Source: Wenzhouxiangella sp. 15190 (lineage in GTDB: Bacteria > Pseudomonadota > Gammaproteobacteria > Xanthomonadales > Wenzhouxiangellaceae). From it: a DNA stretch of 64,000 nt. Both the position numbers and the translations under genes were made by a program. The notes below the pieces were generated by a model. That model made no database searches, had not been told where the DNA came from, and saw nothing but the letters and a program-made list of their open reading frames with translations. The stretch covers positions 1 through 64,000 of the forward strand of contig NZ_QVMV01000007.1 of NCBI RefSeq assembly GCF_003417465.1. The letters are read 5' to 3'. This document shows positions 1-8,878 of this stretch, piece after piece; the first letter of the stretch is position 1; the number at the start of each line of letters is the position of its first letter.

Positions 1-63
1 TCACACTTCACACTTCACACTTCACACTTCACACTTCACACTTCACACTTCACACTTCACACT
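1..63. repeat. Nine perfect tandem copies of the heptamer TCACACT
   Basis: The window opens inside a tandem array with a strict 7-bp period: TCACACT is repeated nine times without a mismatch, then the sequence becomes unique. The array may extend left of the window. The same heptamer, in both orientations, builds the palindromic element between metK and ahcY at 62741-62861, so this array is probably one arm of a second element of that kind whose other arm lies outside. It sits about 100 bases upstream of the aroQ start codon. Confidence 0.95.
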
Positions 64-159
64 CCATTCGGCACCGTATCTTCGCCGAACTTCACCGAAC
101 GTGTGGACATTTTTCGCCAGATGGGGCACACTCGCCATTCTTTCAGGGCAGGAGCCGGC

Positions 160-606
160 ATGACGGCCGTTCTCGTCGTTCACGGACCCAATCTGAACCT
201 GCTCGGGCAGCGCGAGCCCGAGGTCTACGGTCAGGACACGCTCGATGACATCAATGCTCGTCTGGCGCGCCTGGCGGTCAGCAACGATATCGACCTGTCA
301 ACGTTCCAGTCCAATGCCGAGCACGAGCTCGTCGACCGAATCCAGGCGGCGGCCGCAGACGGCACGGACTGGATCCTGATCAATCCGGCCGCGTTCACGC
401 ATACCTCCGTCGCCGTTCGCGATGCGCTGGCGGCGGTCGCCCTGCCTTTCATAGAGATTCACCTGAGCAACCCGCATCGCCGCGAACCGTTTCGGCACCA
501 CTCCCATTTCAGCGACCTGGCCGAGGGCCTGGTCGCGGGGCTGGGCGTCGATTCCTACCTGCTGGCGCTGCAGGCTGTCATCAACAAGATCAATGCTTCG
601 GGATAG
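160..606 (+). CDS. aroQ: 3-dehydroquinate dehydratase, type II
   Basis: Type II dehydroquinase (about 148 residues, the usual family size) of the shikimate pathway; it converts 3-dehydroquinate to 3-dehydroshikimate in the cytoplasm. Visible signatures are the N-terminal [16 protein letters not shown] segment, with the catalytic tyrosine at residue 23 on the flexible loop, the central [10 protein letters not shown] segment, and the [17 protein letters not shown] segment carrying the catalytic histidine. A longer reading frame opens at 103, but homology begins at the ATG at 160, which has an AGGAG ribosome binding site ten bases upstream. The stop is three bases before accB. aroQ-accB-accC is a common proteobacterial gene order and suggests one transcript. 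Confidence 0.96.
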   Translation: MTAVLVVHGPNLNLLGQREPEVYGQDTLDDINARLARLAVSNDIDLSTFQSNAEHELVDRIQAAAADGTDWILINPAAFTHTSVAVRDALAAVALPFIEIHLSNPHRREPFRHHSHFSDLAEGLVAGLGVDSYLLALQAVINKINASG

Positions 607-609
607 ACC

Positions 610-1095
610 ATGGACCTCAGAAAAATCAAGAAACTGATCGAGCTGCTCGAGGAATCGGAGCTCGCCGAGATCGAGATTCACGAAGGCGAGGAATCGGTGC
701 GCCTGATCCGTCACTACTCGCAGCAGGCGGCGCAGACCGCCCAGGCGCCGGTTTCGGCACCGGCACAACAGCAGGCGCCCGCTCCCCAGCCGGCGTCCGC
801 AGAATTGTCGGCCGGGCCACAGCCGCCGTCCGAGTCGGGCGAAACCCTGCCGGAAGGCGAAGTGGTTCGCTCGCCGATGGTCGGCACCTTCTATTCCTCG
901 CCCAACCCCGAGTCGGAGCCGTTCGTGAACGTGGGAAGCAAGGTGGCCTCCGGCGATACGCTCTGCCTGATCGAGGCGATGAAGATGTTCAACCAGATCG
1001 AGGCCGAGTTCAGCGGCGAAGTGGTTGCCGTGCTGGTCGAGGACGGCCATCCCGTCGAGTTCGACGAACCCCTGTTCGTGATCCGCAAGGCCTGA
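610..1095 (+). CDS. accB: Acetyl-CoA carboxylase biotin carboxyl carrier protein
   Basis: Biotin carrier subunit (161 residues) of acetyl-CoA carboxylase, the committed step of fatty acid synthesis. The N-terminal part (residues 1-35) is the helical region typical of AccB. Residues 40-82 are a flexible Ala/Pro/Gln-rich linker. The C-terminal 80 residues form the biotinyl domain with the EAMKM motif, whose Lys125 is the expected biotinylation site. The thumb segment typical of AccB is present before it ([13 protein letters not shown]). It lies between aroQ (3-bp gap) and accC (6-bp gap) on the same strand, so co-transcription is very likely. Confidence 0.97.
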   Translation: MDLRKIKKLIELLEESELAEIEIHEGEESVRLIRHYSQQAAQTAQAPVSAPAQQQAPAPQPASAELSAGPQPPSESGETLPEGEVVRSPMVGTFYSSPNPESEPFVNVGSKVASGDTLCLIEAMKMFNQIEAEFSGEVVAVLVEDGHPVEFDEPLFVIRKA

Positions 1096-1101
1096 GGCAT
1101 C

Positions 1102-2448
1102 ATGGCACCATTCAAGAAGGTACTCATCGCCAACCGCGGGGAGATCGCGCTGCGCATCCTGCGCGCCTGTCACGCCATGGGCATTCGTACGGTGGCCGTT
1201 CACTCCACGGTGGACCGCAATCTCAAGCACGTCGGCATGGCCGACGAGTCGGTCTGCATCGGCCCGGCGCCGGCCAACCAGAGCTATCTGAACGTGCCGG
1301 CCATCATCGCGGCCATGGAGGTCACCGACGCCGAAGCCGTTCATCCCGGCTATGGCTTCCTGGCCGAAAACGCCGATTTCGCCGAGCGCGTCGAGGAATC
1401 GGGCTTCACCTTTATCGGGCCGCGTGCGGAGACGATCCGCCTGATGGGCGACAAGGTCTCGGCCATCAATGCCATGCACCAGGCCGGCGTACCATGCGTA
1501 CCCGGGTCCAACGGTCCGCTCAACGAGGACGACCGCCGCTCGCGCAAGCTGGCGGACGAAATCGGCTATCCGGTATTGATCAAGGCCGCCGCCGGTGGCG
1601 GGGGTCGAGGCATGCGGGTGGTCGAGGATCCCGACGATCTGATCAGGTCCATCAGCCTCACGCGCCAGGAGGCCAAGAGCGGCTTCGGCGACGCGACGGT
1701 CTACATGGAGAAGTTCCTGACCAACCCGCGCCACGTCGAGGTCCAGGTGCTGGCCGACTCGCACGGCAATGCCGTGCACCTGGGTGAGCGTGATTGTTCG
1801 ATGCAGCGCCGCCACCAGAAAGTCATCGAGGAGGCGCCGGCGCCGGGCATCACCGATGAAGAGCGCGAGCGCATCGGCAAGATCTGCACCGATGCCTGCA
1901 AGCGCATCGGCTATCTTGGAGCAGGGACTTTCGAGTTCCTCTACGAGGACGGTGAGTTCTATTTCATCGAGATGAACACCCGCATCCAGGTCGAGCATCC
2001 GGTGACCGAGTGCGTGACCGGGCTGGACCTGATTCGGGCCCAGATTCTGGCGGCCGCCGGCGAGCCGCTGCCCTTTCGCCAGGAAGACGTGCATTTCCAG
2101 GGGCATGCGATCGAGTGTCGCATCAACGCCGAGGATCCGGAGAAGTTCATTCCGAGGCCGGGTACCATCGAGGCCTTCCACGCGCCTGGCGGGCCGGGCG
2201 TTCGGGTGGATTCACACATCTACGACGGCTACAAGGTGCCGCCCAACTATGACTCGATGATCGGCAAGCTGATCACCTTCGGGGAGACGCGCGAGGCGGC
2301 CATCGAGCGTATGCGCGTGGCTCTCGACGAAATCGTCCTCAGGGGCGTGGTGACCAATATTCCCCTGCACCAGCGCCTGATGCAGGATTCAAGCTTCCGA
2401 CAGGGCGGCACCAACATCCACTACCTCGAGAAACTGCTAAAGACGTGA
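1102..2448 (+). CDS. accC: Acetyl-CoA carboxylase, biotin carboxylase subunit
   Basis: ATP-grasp biotin carboxylase (448 residues, the usual length) that carboxylates the biotin on AccB using ATP and bicarbonate. The N-terminal [15 protein letters not shown] segment, the glycine-rich ATP-binding loop [12 protein letters not shown] and the metal and biotin site [14 protein letters not shown] are all intact. The gene starts six bases after accB. It ends at 2448 facing the pil-chp cluster, and the intervening space holds a heptad-word palindrome (2479-2625) and a short hairpin (2627-2648). Confidence 0.98.
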   Translation: MAPFKKVLIANRGEIALRILRACHAMGIRTVAVHSTVDRNLKHVGMADESVCIGPAPANQSYLNVPAIIAAMEVTDAEAVHPGYGFLAENADFAERVEESGFTFIGPRAETIRLMGDKVSAINAMHQAGVPCVPGSNGPLNEDDRRSRKLADEIGYPVLIKAAAGGGGRGMRVVEDPDDLIRSISLTRQEAKSGFGDATVYMEKFLTNPRHVEVQVLADSHGNAVHLGERDCSMQRRHQKVIEEAPAPGITDEERERIGKICTDACKRIGYLGAGTFEFLYEDGEFYFIEMNTRIQVEHPVTECVTGLDLIRAQILAAAGEPLPFRQEDVHFQGHAIECRINAEDPEKFIPRPGTIEAFHAPGGPGVRVDSHIYDGYKVPPNYDSMIGKLITFGETREAAIERMRVALDEIVLRGVVTNIPLHQRLMQDSSFRQGGTNIHYLEKLLKT

Positions 2449-2478
2449 TATCCGATCGGGAAGGCTCTAGTGATCGGT

Positions 2479-2625
2479 AAAACTCGAAATCCGAAATACG
2501 AAATACGAAACAAATTCGAAAACCCAAATACGAAACGCGGCGGTCTGAAGTGTTTTGTTTCGAATTTCGTGCTTCGTGCTTCGTGCTTGTTTCGGATTTC
2601 GATATTCGTATTTCGAATTTCGACC
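2479..2625. repeat. Heptad-word palindromic element (CGAAATA / TTCGTGC words)
   Basis: A long imperfect palindrome between convergent accC and chpC. The left arm (about 2479-2536) is written in 7-base steps of variants of CGAAATA (CGAAATC, CGAAATA twice, CGAAACA, then drifted copies). The right arm (about 2553-2624) is its reverse complement in style, again in 7-base steps (TTCGTGC three times, then GGATTTC, GATATTC, GTATTTC, GAATTTC). It is much richer in A and T than its surroundings and has no coding potential on either strand. Its function is unknown; folding into a long hairpin is an inference from the arms. Confidence 0.9.
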
Positions 2626-2626
2626 A

Positions 2627-2648
2627 CCGTGCCGTCTTATCGGCACGG
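2627..2648. terminator. Perfect 8-bp hairpin between convergent genes
   Basis: CCGTGCCG and CGGCACGG form a perfect 8-bp stem around a 6-base loop (TCTTAT). It lies between the end of the palindromic element and the stop codon of chpC, and so could serve the minus-strand pil-chp transcript or the accC transcript. There is no clear U-tract on either side, so intrinsic termination is only a possibility. Confidence 0.4.
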
Positions 2649-2660
2649 CTCGCCGGATAG

Positions 2661-3134
2661 CTAGCTCGTAAGAGGCAATGCACCAAAGGCCGCATGTGCC
2701 ACGAGGTGGCCCAGGCGGTCGAGGTCGGGGATGACCGCTTCTTGACCGTCGATCTCGGCCCAGCCGGCGACTGCAATCGGGTTGGAGTCCGTCGGAATTT
2801 CCTCGAGGTTGTCCTCGGTGATCGTTACCAGCCTGGGATGGCCCTGTGTGACGATCGCCATGTAGGGCATGCGGTCGGTGTCGATCAGGGTCTTGAGGAT
2901 GCAGATGCGTGCGCCGTCGAGGTCCTCTCCATCGGATTTCTCGATCAGGCGCGAGTAGCTGATCACCGGCACCTGCCAGCCGTGCCAGAGGATGGTGCCC
3001 AGCACCCAGTCGACGGCCTCGGGAATCGGGTCGGGTTCGGAAAACCCGACCATTTCGGCCACGGTGGCGTTGGGCAGCAACAATTCGACGCCGGTTACGG
3101 GAACCAATACGCTGCGAATTTCGGTTTCGGACAT
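2661..3134 (-). CDS. chpC: CheW-like protein of the Pil-Chp cluster (ChpC-like)
   Basis: A 157-residue single CheW-like domain protein: it begins with a short strand leading into VLVPVTGVELLLPNATVAEMV and continues through WVLGTILWHGWQVPVIS, the conserved CheW fold segment. CheW proteins couple chemoreceptors to a CheA-type kinase. It is the last gene of the minus-strand cluster, eight bases after chpA, matching ChpC, the second CheW-like protein of Pil-Chp systems. ChpC is not essential for twitching in Pseudomonas and may link additional receptors; that role here is inferred from position. Nothing in the protein is truncated. Confidence 0.85.
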   Translation of the reverse strand: MSETEIRSVLVPVTGVELLLPNATVAEMVGFSEPDPIPEAVDWVLGTILWHGWQVPVISYSRLIEKSDGEDLDGARICILKTLIDTDRMPYMAIVTQGHPRLVTITEDNLEEIPTDSNPIAVAGWAEIDGQEAVIPDLDRLGHLVAHAAFGALPLTS

Positions 3135-3142
3135 GGCTGATC

Positions 3143-6100
3143 TTATCCTTGGGGCACGGGCATGCGGAGCCGACCGAAGACTTCCTCGATGAGATCGCCT
3201 TCCTGGTAAGGCTTGGTCAGGTAACCGTCGACGCCCAGTTGCTTGGCGTGCTGACGGTGCTTCTCGCCGCTACGCGAGGTGATCATCACCATCGGCACAT
3301 CCTTCAGGCGCGGATCGTTGCGCACATGAGTGGCAAGCTCGTAACCGTCCATGCGCGGCATCTCGATATCGAGCAGGATCAGGTCCGGTACGCGTTCGAA
3401 CATGGATTCCACGGCATCCAGCCCGTCGCGGGCGGTGACCACCTCGAGCCCACGGTGTTCGAGCACGCGGGCCGTCACGCGGCGCATGGTAATGGAGTCG
3501 TCGACCACCATGACCAGCGGCGTGCGCTTGATTTCTTCGGCGCGTTCGGCGCGTTCGTACTCGGCTTCGTGACCGGGCAGCAGGTTCTTGTCGAAGGCGC
3601 GGCGAATCAGCGGGCCCATGTCGAGGATGGGCACCACCTGGCCGTCACCGGTGATGGTGCCGCCGAGGATGCCGGTGATCGAGCTGACCTGCGGGCCGAC
3701 GGGCTTGATCACGATTTCACGATGCCCCTGCAGCTCGCTGACTCGTAGCGCGGCCCGGTGTTCTCCGGACTCGATCATCAGCAGCGACAGTGTGCCTTCG
3801 GGGTGTTCCTCGACATCAAAGCCGAGCTGGGTCTCCAGTTCGAGCAGCGGATACTCCTCGCCGGCGTATTCCTGGTGCGGGTCGCTGGAGTGAACCTGGC
3901 GCTCCCACTCGGAACCGAGCATGCGTGTCACGCCGCGCACGGCCTGTAGCGGAATGGCGAACTGCCGGTCGGACACGCGCACCATGATGGCCTGCATGAC
4001 CGTCAGCGACAGCGGAATGCGGATGGTAAACAGCGCACCCTTGCCGGCTTCCGAGTCGGCGCGTACGCTGCCGCCGATCTGTCGAACCTCGTTGGCAACT
4101 ACGTCCATGCCGATGCCCCGGCCGGCCAGTTCGCTGACCTGATCGGCGGTACTGAATCCGGGGCGGAAGATCAACTGGGCGAGTTCGCGATCGTTGGCAC
4201 CGTCTGGATCGTCCAGCAAATTCTGATCGATGCCGCGTTGCCGGATGGCGTCGAGGTTGAGTCCGGCGCCGTCGTCGCTCACGCGCAGGACCAGTTCGGT
4301 GGCCTCGCGGCTGACATCGATATGGATGGAACCGGTCTCGGGTTTGCCGGCCTGGCGCCGTTGTTCGGGTGATTCGATCCCGTGCGAGACGGAATTGCGC
4401 AATAGGTGCTCCAGCGGCGCGGTAATGCGGTCGAGTACCGAACGGTCGAGTTGGCCGTCGCCCTCGATGTCGACCTCCAGGTGTGCCTGTTTTTCGAGAT
4501 CGCGCGCGGCGTTGCGAACGACGCGACGGAAGCGCGGCAGCAAGGTGTTGAAGCCCACCATGCGGGCCTGCATCAGGCCTTCCTGCAATTCCGTGTTCAC
4601 GCGCGATTGCTGCATCAGCAGCGTTTCTGACTGGCGCGTGGCGTCGTCGAGGATGCTGGTCAGACTGGTGAGGTCGTTGACGGACTCGCCCAGCGCCCGC
4701 GACAGCTGCTGGATGGTGGAATAGCGGTCGAGTTCGAGCGGGTCGAAGGCTTCGTCGGCCGGGCCGTGCTCGCGTTCGTAGCGCGCCAGGATCTGGGCTT
4801 CCGTTTCGATCTCGAGTTTCCGCAGCTGGTCACGCAGGCGGATGACCGTCTCGTCGACTTCGGCCACGTTGTTGCGAAAGACGTTGACCTGCTCTTCCAG
4901 GCGCGAACGGAAGATGCTGATCTCGCCGGCGAAGTTGACGAGATCGTCGACCAGATTGGCGGGCACACGCAGCGTTTCCGTGCGAGCGACCTGGGTTTCT
5001 TCCGCCTCTTCGGTCGCAGCCTGGTCTTCCTCCGCCAGCTCCGGCAGGATCTCGGTTTCCTCGAGTTCCTCGACCTGTTCCGGGAAGAGGCCGCCGCTGG
5101 GCCGCTCGGGCATCGGTTCGCGCTTTTCGACGGCCTCGACCATGCCATGCAGGTGATCGCAGCCGGCCTCGAGTGCATCGATCCGTTCGGGCGTCGTGCG
5201 ATGGATGCCGGCGGCGATGCCTTCCAGCAGTTCTTCCATGACGTGGGCCACCGAGCCGATGGCGTCGAGCCCGACCATGCGCGAACTGCCCTTGATGGTG
5301 TGCAGGTCGCGCTGGAGGCTGGTGACCAGCGCCTTGTCTTCCGGTGACTCGCGCCACTGCTGAAGTGCATCGTCGGCGTGCTCGAGCACTTCCCCGGCTT
5401 CTTCCAGGAAAGCTTCCAGCAGATCCTCGTCGAGATCGGCGTAGAGTTCCTCTGCTGCTTGTTCGGGTTCAGGCTCGGGTTCGGGCTCGGTTTCAATCTC
5501 GGGCTCGGGTTCTGCCTCTGCCTCGAATTCCGCTTCGCTCTCGGTCGTTTCGGGCTCGGCCTCCGGTGCTGACGCTTCAGCTTCGGGCCCGGCTTCTTCG
5601 GCCGCTGCCTCTTCCGGAACGACATCGGTCGAAGCTGTCTCTTCGAATTCCGTCTCGTCCTCAATCTCGGCTTCCGGCTCCGTGTCGGATTCCCGTTCGG
5701 CGCCCTCGGAAGCTTCGGGTGCGAGCTCTTCGTCGGCCTCCGCGTCCTCGTCGGCCAATGCTTCGGCCGCTTCGTCAATCGCTTCCGAAGCCACTTCATC
5801 CAGTCCGAATATATCGTCCTCGTCGCTTTCGTCGCCCGGTTCCTCGGAGTCCGAGCTGAACACGGGTTCCTCGTCGGTCGACGGCTCGGTCGTCTCCTCA
5901 GCCGTCTCCTCGGCCGGTTCCGGGGCTCCCTCTTCGGAGAACCCGGCGGCCGGTGAGAACGGCTCAACCTCGGTGCGGTCACGATAGGCCAGGCCGTGCA
6001 GGCGGCGCAGTTCGGATGACAATTCACCGGTCTCGAACTCTTCGTCTTCGACGGACTCGCCCTGCAGGCGACCCAGTCGTTTGTGGAACAGCTCCTGGCA

Positions 6101-8779
6101 CTCGAGAATCACTTTCAGACCCGCCTCGTCCGGCGCCTCGCCGGAATGGGCGAGTTCCTCGAGATATTGCTCTAAGATTTGGGCCGTGTCTTTTTCATTG
6201 CCGATTGGCGCCAGGCGCATGGTGCCTTTCATGGTGTGAACGGCCCGGACCAGCTGATCGTCGATGGGCCGTGGCATGTCGGCTTCCTGAGTCCGGTCGA
6301 CCCATTGATCGAGTGTCTCGAGGTTCTCCGAGAGTTCCTTGACCATCAGCTCGATCATGGTCGGGTCGAGGCCCTCCAACTCCGCGTTTTCGGCAACCGT
6401 GGCCGCCGCGGCAGGCGAGACCTCGCCGGAAGCGACCTGTTCGACGTTCTGCGCGAGCTCTGCGCAGGCGGCTTCGTCGTATTCCTGCTCTCCCTGTCCG
6501 CTGAGGCGGGCGCGCATGCTCGGCAACATGCGCACGGCCGACTCGACCAATTCCATCACGCCCGGTTCGGGGCTTACCTGGCCTTCGATGACGCGGTTCA
6601 TCAAATTCTCGATCTGCCAGGAGAATTCGCCGATCTCATCGGCGCCCGCCATCCGGCCCGAACCCTTCAGGGAATGGAAGGAGCGGCGAATGGTCGTGAG
6701 GACATCGTTGTTGTCGGGCTCTTCGCGCCACTCCGGCAGCGTGGCCTGTAGCGTTTCGAGCTCCTGGTCGAACTCTTCCAGGAAGATTTCGACGATATCG
6801 AAATCGTCCATGCCACCCATCGTGGCGAGCGCGTCTTCAGGCGGCGTCTCCGCGGTCTCCCCGGTTTCGGCTTCGATGCTTTCCCGCGTTTCCCCGTCAG
6901 GCGACTCGGTGGCTTCTTCCGCTGTTTCTTCGGGCTGGGCGCCCGGCTCCTCGTCCATTTCGAAGTCGGTTTCGAATTCGAGTTCCTCTTCGGTGTCGCC
7001 AGCCAGTGCTTCAGTCGCTTCCGTTTCTTCCGTCGCCGCTTGCTCGGCGGCCGCTTCTTCGTCCAGCGGGGCTTCGAACTCGGCTTCAGCGCCAGGCTCG
7101 GCCGTCGGGCCTGCCTCGACCTCGGCGCTGCCCGGCCAGTAGCCCAGTTCTTCGAGCTTCTGGCGCGTGTTGGCGAAATACTGGCGCCCCTTTTCGTCGA
7201 GCCTTGTCTGGGCGTCGAAGTAGAACTCGGAGACGGTCAAGGCTTCGGCCAGGGTTTCGAGCCGCTCTTCGGATGGCTGGTCACTGTCGATCAACTGATC
7301 GTCGATCAGGTGCGTCGCGGCCACCAGCATGGCCGCGCCGTCTTCGAGTTCGGCCATGTAGAGCACGTGGCCGATCCGGTCGAGCATTTCGTGTGCTTCG
7401 CCGGCGGCATCGGGCTCAGCCTTGCCGCGATTGACGGCGTCGAGCAGGCTCTTGGCGTGGGAAAGATCTTCACCGGCCTCGTGGAAAACCTGTCGCAACA
7501 CGCGGCGCCACTCCGAGGGCGGTAGCAGCGTACCCGTGTCTTCTTCGTCTTCGCCGCCGGCTTCGGCCTCGATGACGTCCTGGTTCTCTTCCAGTTGCGA
7601 TTCGACGATAAGCAACTCGCGAGCGACCGACAGCAATGCGGGATCTTCCGGATCGGAACCCAGGTCGGCCAGGCGATCAGCCTGGGCGTGAATGCGCCGG
7701 GCCAGGTTGTCGAGGCCGAGCATGGCCAGCGACTCGCCCACCGAGCCGAGCAGTTCGGTCTGCTTTTCCAGCAGGTCGGGATCGGCCGATCCTTCCAGCT
7801 GCGTGCCGAGCGTGTCCTTGATCTGTGCCAGGTCTTCGCGGGCGGCCTGGGTGACGGCGGCGAACAGGCCGCGGTTCTTTCCCGCCAGGAAAGCGCGCGA
7901 CTGCCCGGTTGCATCCGGGGCGTACTCGTCGAGCCGGAATGCGTCATAGGCTTGCACGGCCAGGTCGTTGGCCGGACGGTGCATCACCAGGTTGAACAGG
8001 AAGCTGCGACAGAGGTCGTCGGCCGTTTCATCGATGTCGGTGCCGCCGTCGGCTAGCGTCTTGAGCAGGGCGTCGAGGCGCGCGTAAAGGCGGGCCATCG
8101 TCGGATTGCTCTCGAGCTCGCCGGCCTGCAGCGAGGCGGAAACGGCGGCTGCGGCCCAGCCGGTTCGGCGGGCGGAAGCGGGCAGGTCGGGGTTGTCGCG
8201 CATGGCAAGGCCAATGCGCGTGAGTTCGGCGAGTGCGTCCTCGTCGTCGTTGTTGACCAGGAATTTGCCCAGGGCTTGCTGAAAGCTCCGGCGCAGACCG
8301 GCGGTGGGTGGTGTTTCACCGCCCTCGGGAAGCACTACATGCTCGAGCTGCGGGCGGAAGAACTCCGACTCGTCAAGCGGTGTGGCGCCGACGACGGCAC
8401 GCAGGTTATTGATGGTCGGCAGCAGAACCAGCGGTGCGTCGCGCTGGGTGCTTTCGAGATAGTCGAGGTAGTCGGGCAGGACGGCCGTCGCTTCCATGAG
8501 CGCGTTGAGCGCCTCTTCTTCGCGTCCGAAGTCGTCCTTGCGCAGGGCCTCGAGCACTTCGACCATGGCGTCGCCGAGCAGATCCCCGCTTTCGAACTCC
8601 AGCACCGACAGGCTGCCGGCAATGCGCCGACTGGCCTCGATCGCGCTGTCGAGGTCGGCCGGATCGCGGTCGGTTCCGGCCTCGCTCCATTGCTCGATCG
8701 ACTGGAGAATTTCCTGGCCGAGTTCGTCGATCAGCGGGCGGGTCCACTGCAGGGACTGGTTGGTACTCGAGCTGCTCAT
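3143..8779 (-). CDS. chpA: ChpA/PilL-type hybrid chemosensory histidine kinase
   Basis: A very large CheA-like kinase (1878 residues) that drives type IV pilus extension and retraction and mechanosensing signals. An N-terminal alpha-helical region (about 1-540) resembles the FimL-like start of ChpA. Three Hpt domains have intact phosphoacceptor motifs: His702 (HSLKGSGRMAG), His848 (HTMKGTMRLAP) and His1160 (HTIKGSSRMVG). Glu-rich linkers (about 555-665 and 945-1115, with Pro-Glu runs) separate them. Then come the dimerisation segment, an ATPase domain (NSVSHGIESPEQR; GRGIGMDVV), a CheW-like domain and a C-terminal receiver with Asp1804 (LLDIEMPRMDG). Pseudomonas ChpA is longer, with more Hpt-like domains, so this is a reduced version. 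It lies between pilJ and chpC. Confidence 0.94.
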   Translation of the reverse strand: MSSSSTNQSLQWTRPLIDELGQEILQSIEQWSEAGTDRDPADLDSAIEASRRIAGSLSVLEFESGDLLGDAMVEVLEALRKDDFGREEEALNALMEATAVLPDYLDYLESTQRDAPLVLLPTINNLRAVVGATPLDESEFFRPQLEHVVLPEGGETPPTAGLRRSFQQALGKFLVNNDDEDALAELTRIGLAMRDNPDLPASARRTGWAAAAVSASLQAGELESNPTMARLYARLDALLKTLADGGTDIDETADDLCRSFLFNLVMHRPANDLAVQAYDAFRLDEYAPDATGQSRAFLAGKNRGLFAAVTQAAREDLAQIKDTLGTQLEGSADPDLLEKQTELLGSVGESLAMLGLDNLARRIHAQADRLADLGSDPEDPALLSVARELLIVESQLEENQDVIEAEAGGEDEEDTGTLLPPSEWRRVLRQVFHEAGEDLSHAKSLLDAVNRGKAEPDAAGEAHEMLDRIGHVLYMAELEDGAAMLVAATHLIDDQLIDSDQPSEERLETLAEALTVSEFYFDAQTRLDEKGRQYFANTRQKLEELGYWPGSAEVEAGPTAEPGAEAEFEAPLDEEAAAEQAATEETEATEALAGDTEEELEFETDFEMDEEPGAQPEETAEEATESPDGETRESIEAETGETAETPPEDALATMGGMDDFDIVEIFLEEFDQELETLQATLPEWREEPDNNDVLTTIRRSFHSLKGSGRMAGADEIGEFSWQIENLMNRVIEGQVSPEPGVMELVESAVRMLPSMRARLSGQGEQEYDEAACAELAQNVEQVASGEVSPAAAATVAENAELEGLDPTMIELMVKELSENLETLDQWVDRTQEADMPRPIDDQLVRAVHTMKGTMRLAPIGNEKDTAQILEQYLEELAHSGEAPDEAGLKVILECQELFHKRLGRLQGESVEDEEFETGELSSELRRLHGLAYRDRTEVEPFSPAAGFSEEGAPEPAEETAEETTEPSTDEEPVFSSDSEEPGDESDEDDIFGLDEVASEAIDEAAEALADEDAEADEELAPEASEGAERESDTEPEAEIEDETEFEETASTDVVPEEAAAEEAGPEAEASAPEAEPETTESEAEFEAEAEPEPEIETEPEPEPEPEQAAEELYADLDEDLLEAFLEEAGEVLEHADDALQQWRESPEDKALVTSLQRDLHTIKGSSRMVGLDAIGSVAHVMEELLEGIAAGIHRTTPERIDALEAGCDHLHGMVEAVEKREPMPERPSGGLFPEQVEELEETEILPELAEEDQAATEEAEETQVARTETLRVPANLVDDLVNFAGEISIFRSRLEEQVNVFRNNVAEVDETVIRLRDQLRKLEIETEAQILARYEREHGPADEAFDPLELDRYSTIQQLSRALGESVNDLTSLTSILDDATRQSETLLMQQSRVNTELQEGLMQARMVGFNTLLPRFRRVVRNAARDLEKQAHLEVDIEGDGQLDRSVLDRITAPLEHLLRNSVSHGIESPEQRRQAGKPETGSIHIDVSREATELVLRVSDDGAGLNLDAIRQRGIDQNLLDDPDGANDRELAQLIFRPGFSTADQVSELAGRGIGMDVVANEVRQIGGSVRADSEAGKGALFTIRIPLSLTVMQAIMVRVSDRQFAIPLQAVRGVTRMLGSEWERQVHSSDPHQEYAGEEYPLLELETQLGFDVEEHPEGTLSLLMIESGEHRAALRVSELQGHREIVIKPVGPQVSSITGILGGTITGDGQVVPILDMGPLIRRAFDKNLLPGHEAEYERAERAEEIKRTPLVMVVDDSITMRRVTARVLEHRGLEVVTARDGLDAVESMFERVPDLILLDIEMPRMDGYELATHVRNDPRLKDVPMVMITSRSGEKHRQHAKQLGVDGYLTKPYQEGDLIEEVFGRLRMPVPQG

Positions 8780-8878
8780 GTCGACAAGTTGTTCAGCGGG
8801 CTACAACGCATGTCATTCGGCCTCCGGGGGTTGCCGTCACGGCGGTGGGCGCTGGACGCTCCGACCACCGGCGGTCGT

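Noticed and set aside
1-63. CRISPR array or microsatellite from sequencing error
   Set aside because: There are no spacers between the copies, the unit is only 7 bases, and the same heptamer builds a palindromic element elsewhere, so an array of word repeats fits better.
298-2181. Long minus-strand open frame opposite aroQ, accB and accC
   Set aside because: It is the antisense shadow of well-conserved genes in GC-rich DNA and shows no family resemblance.
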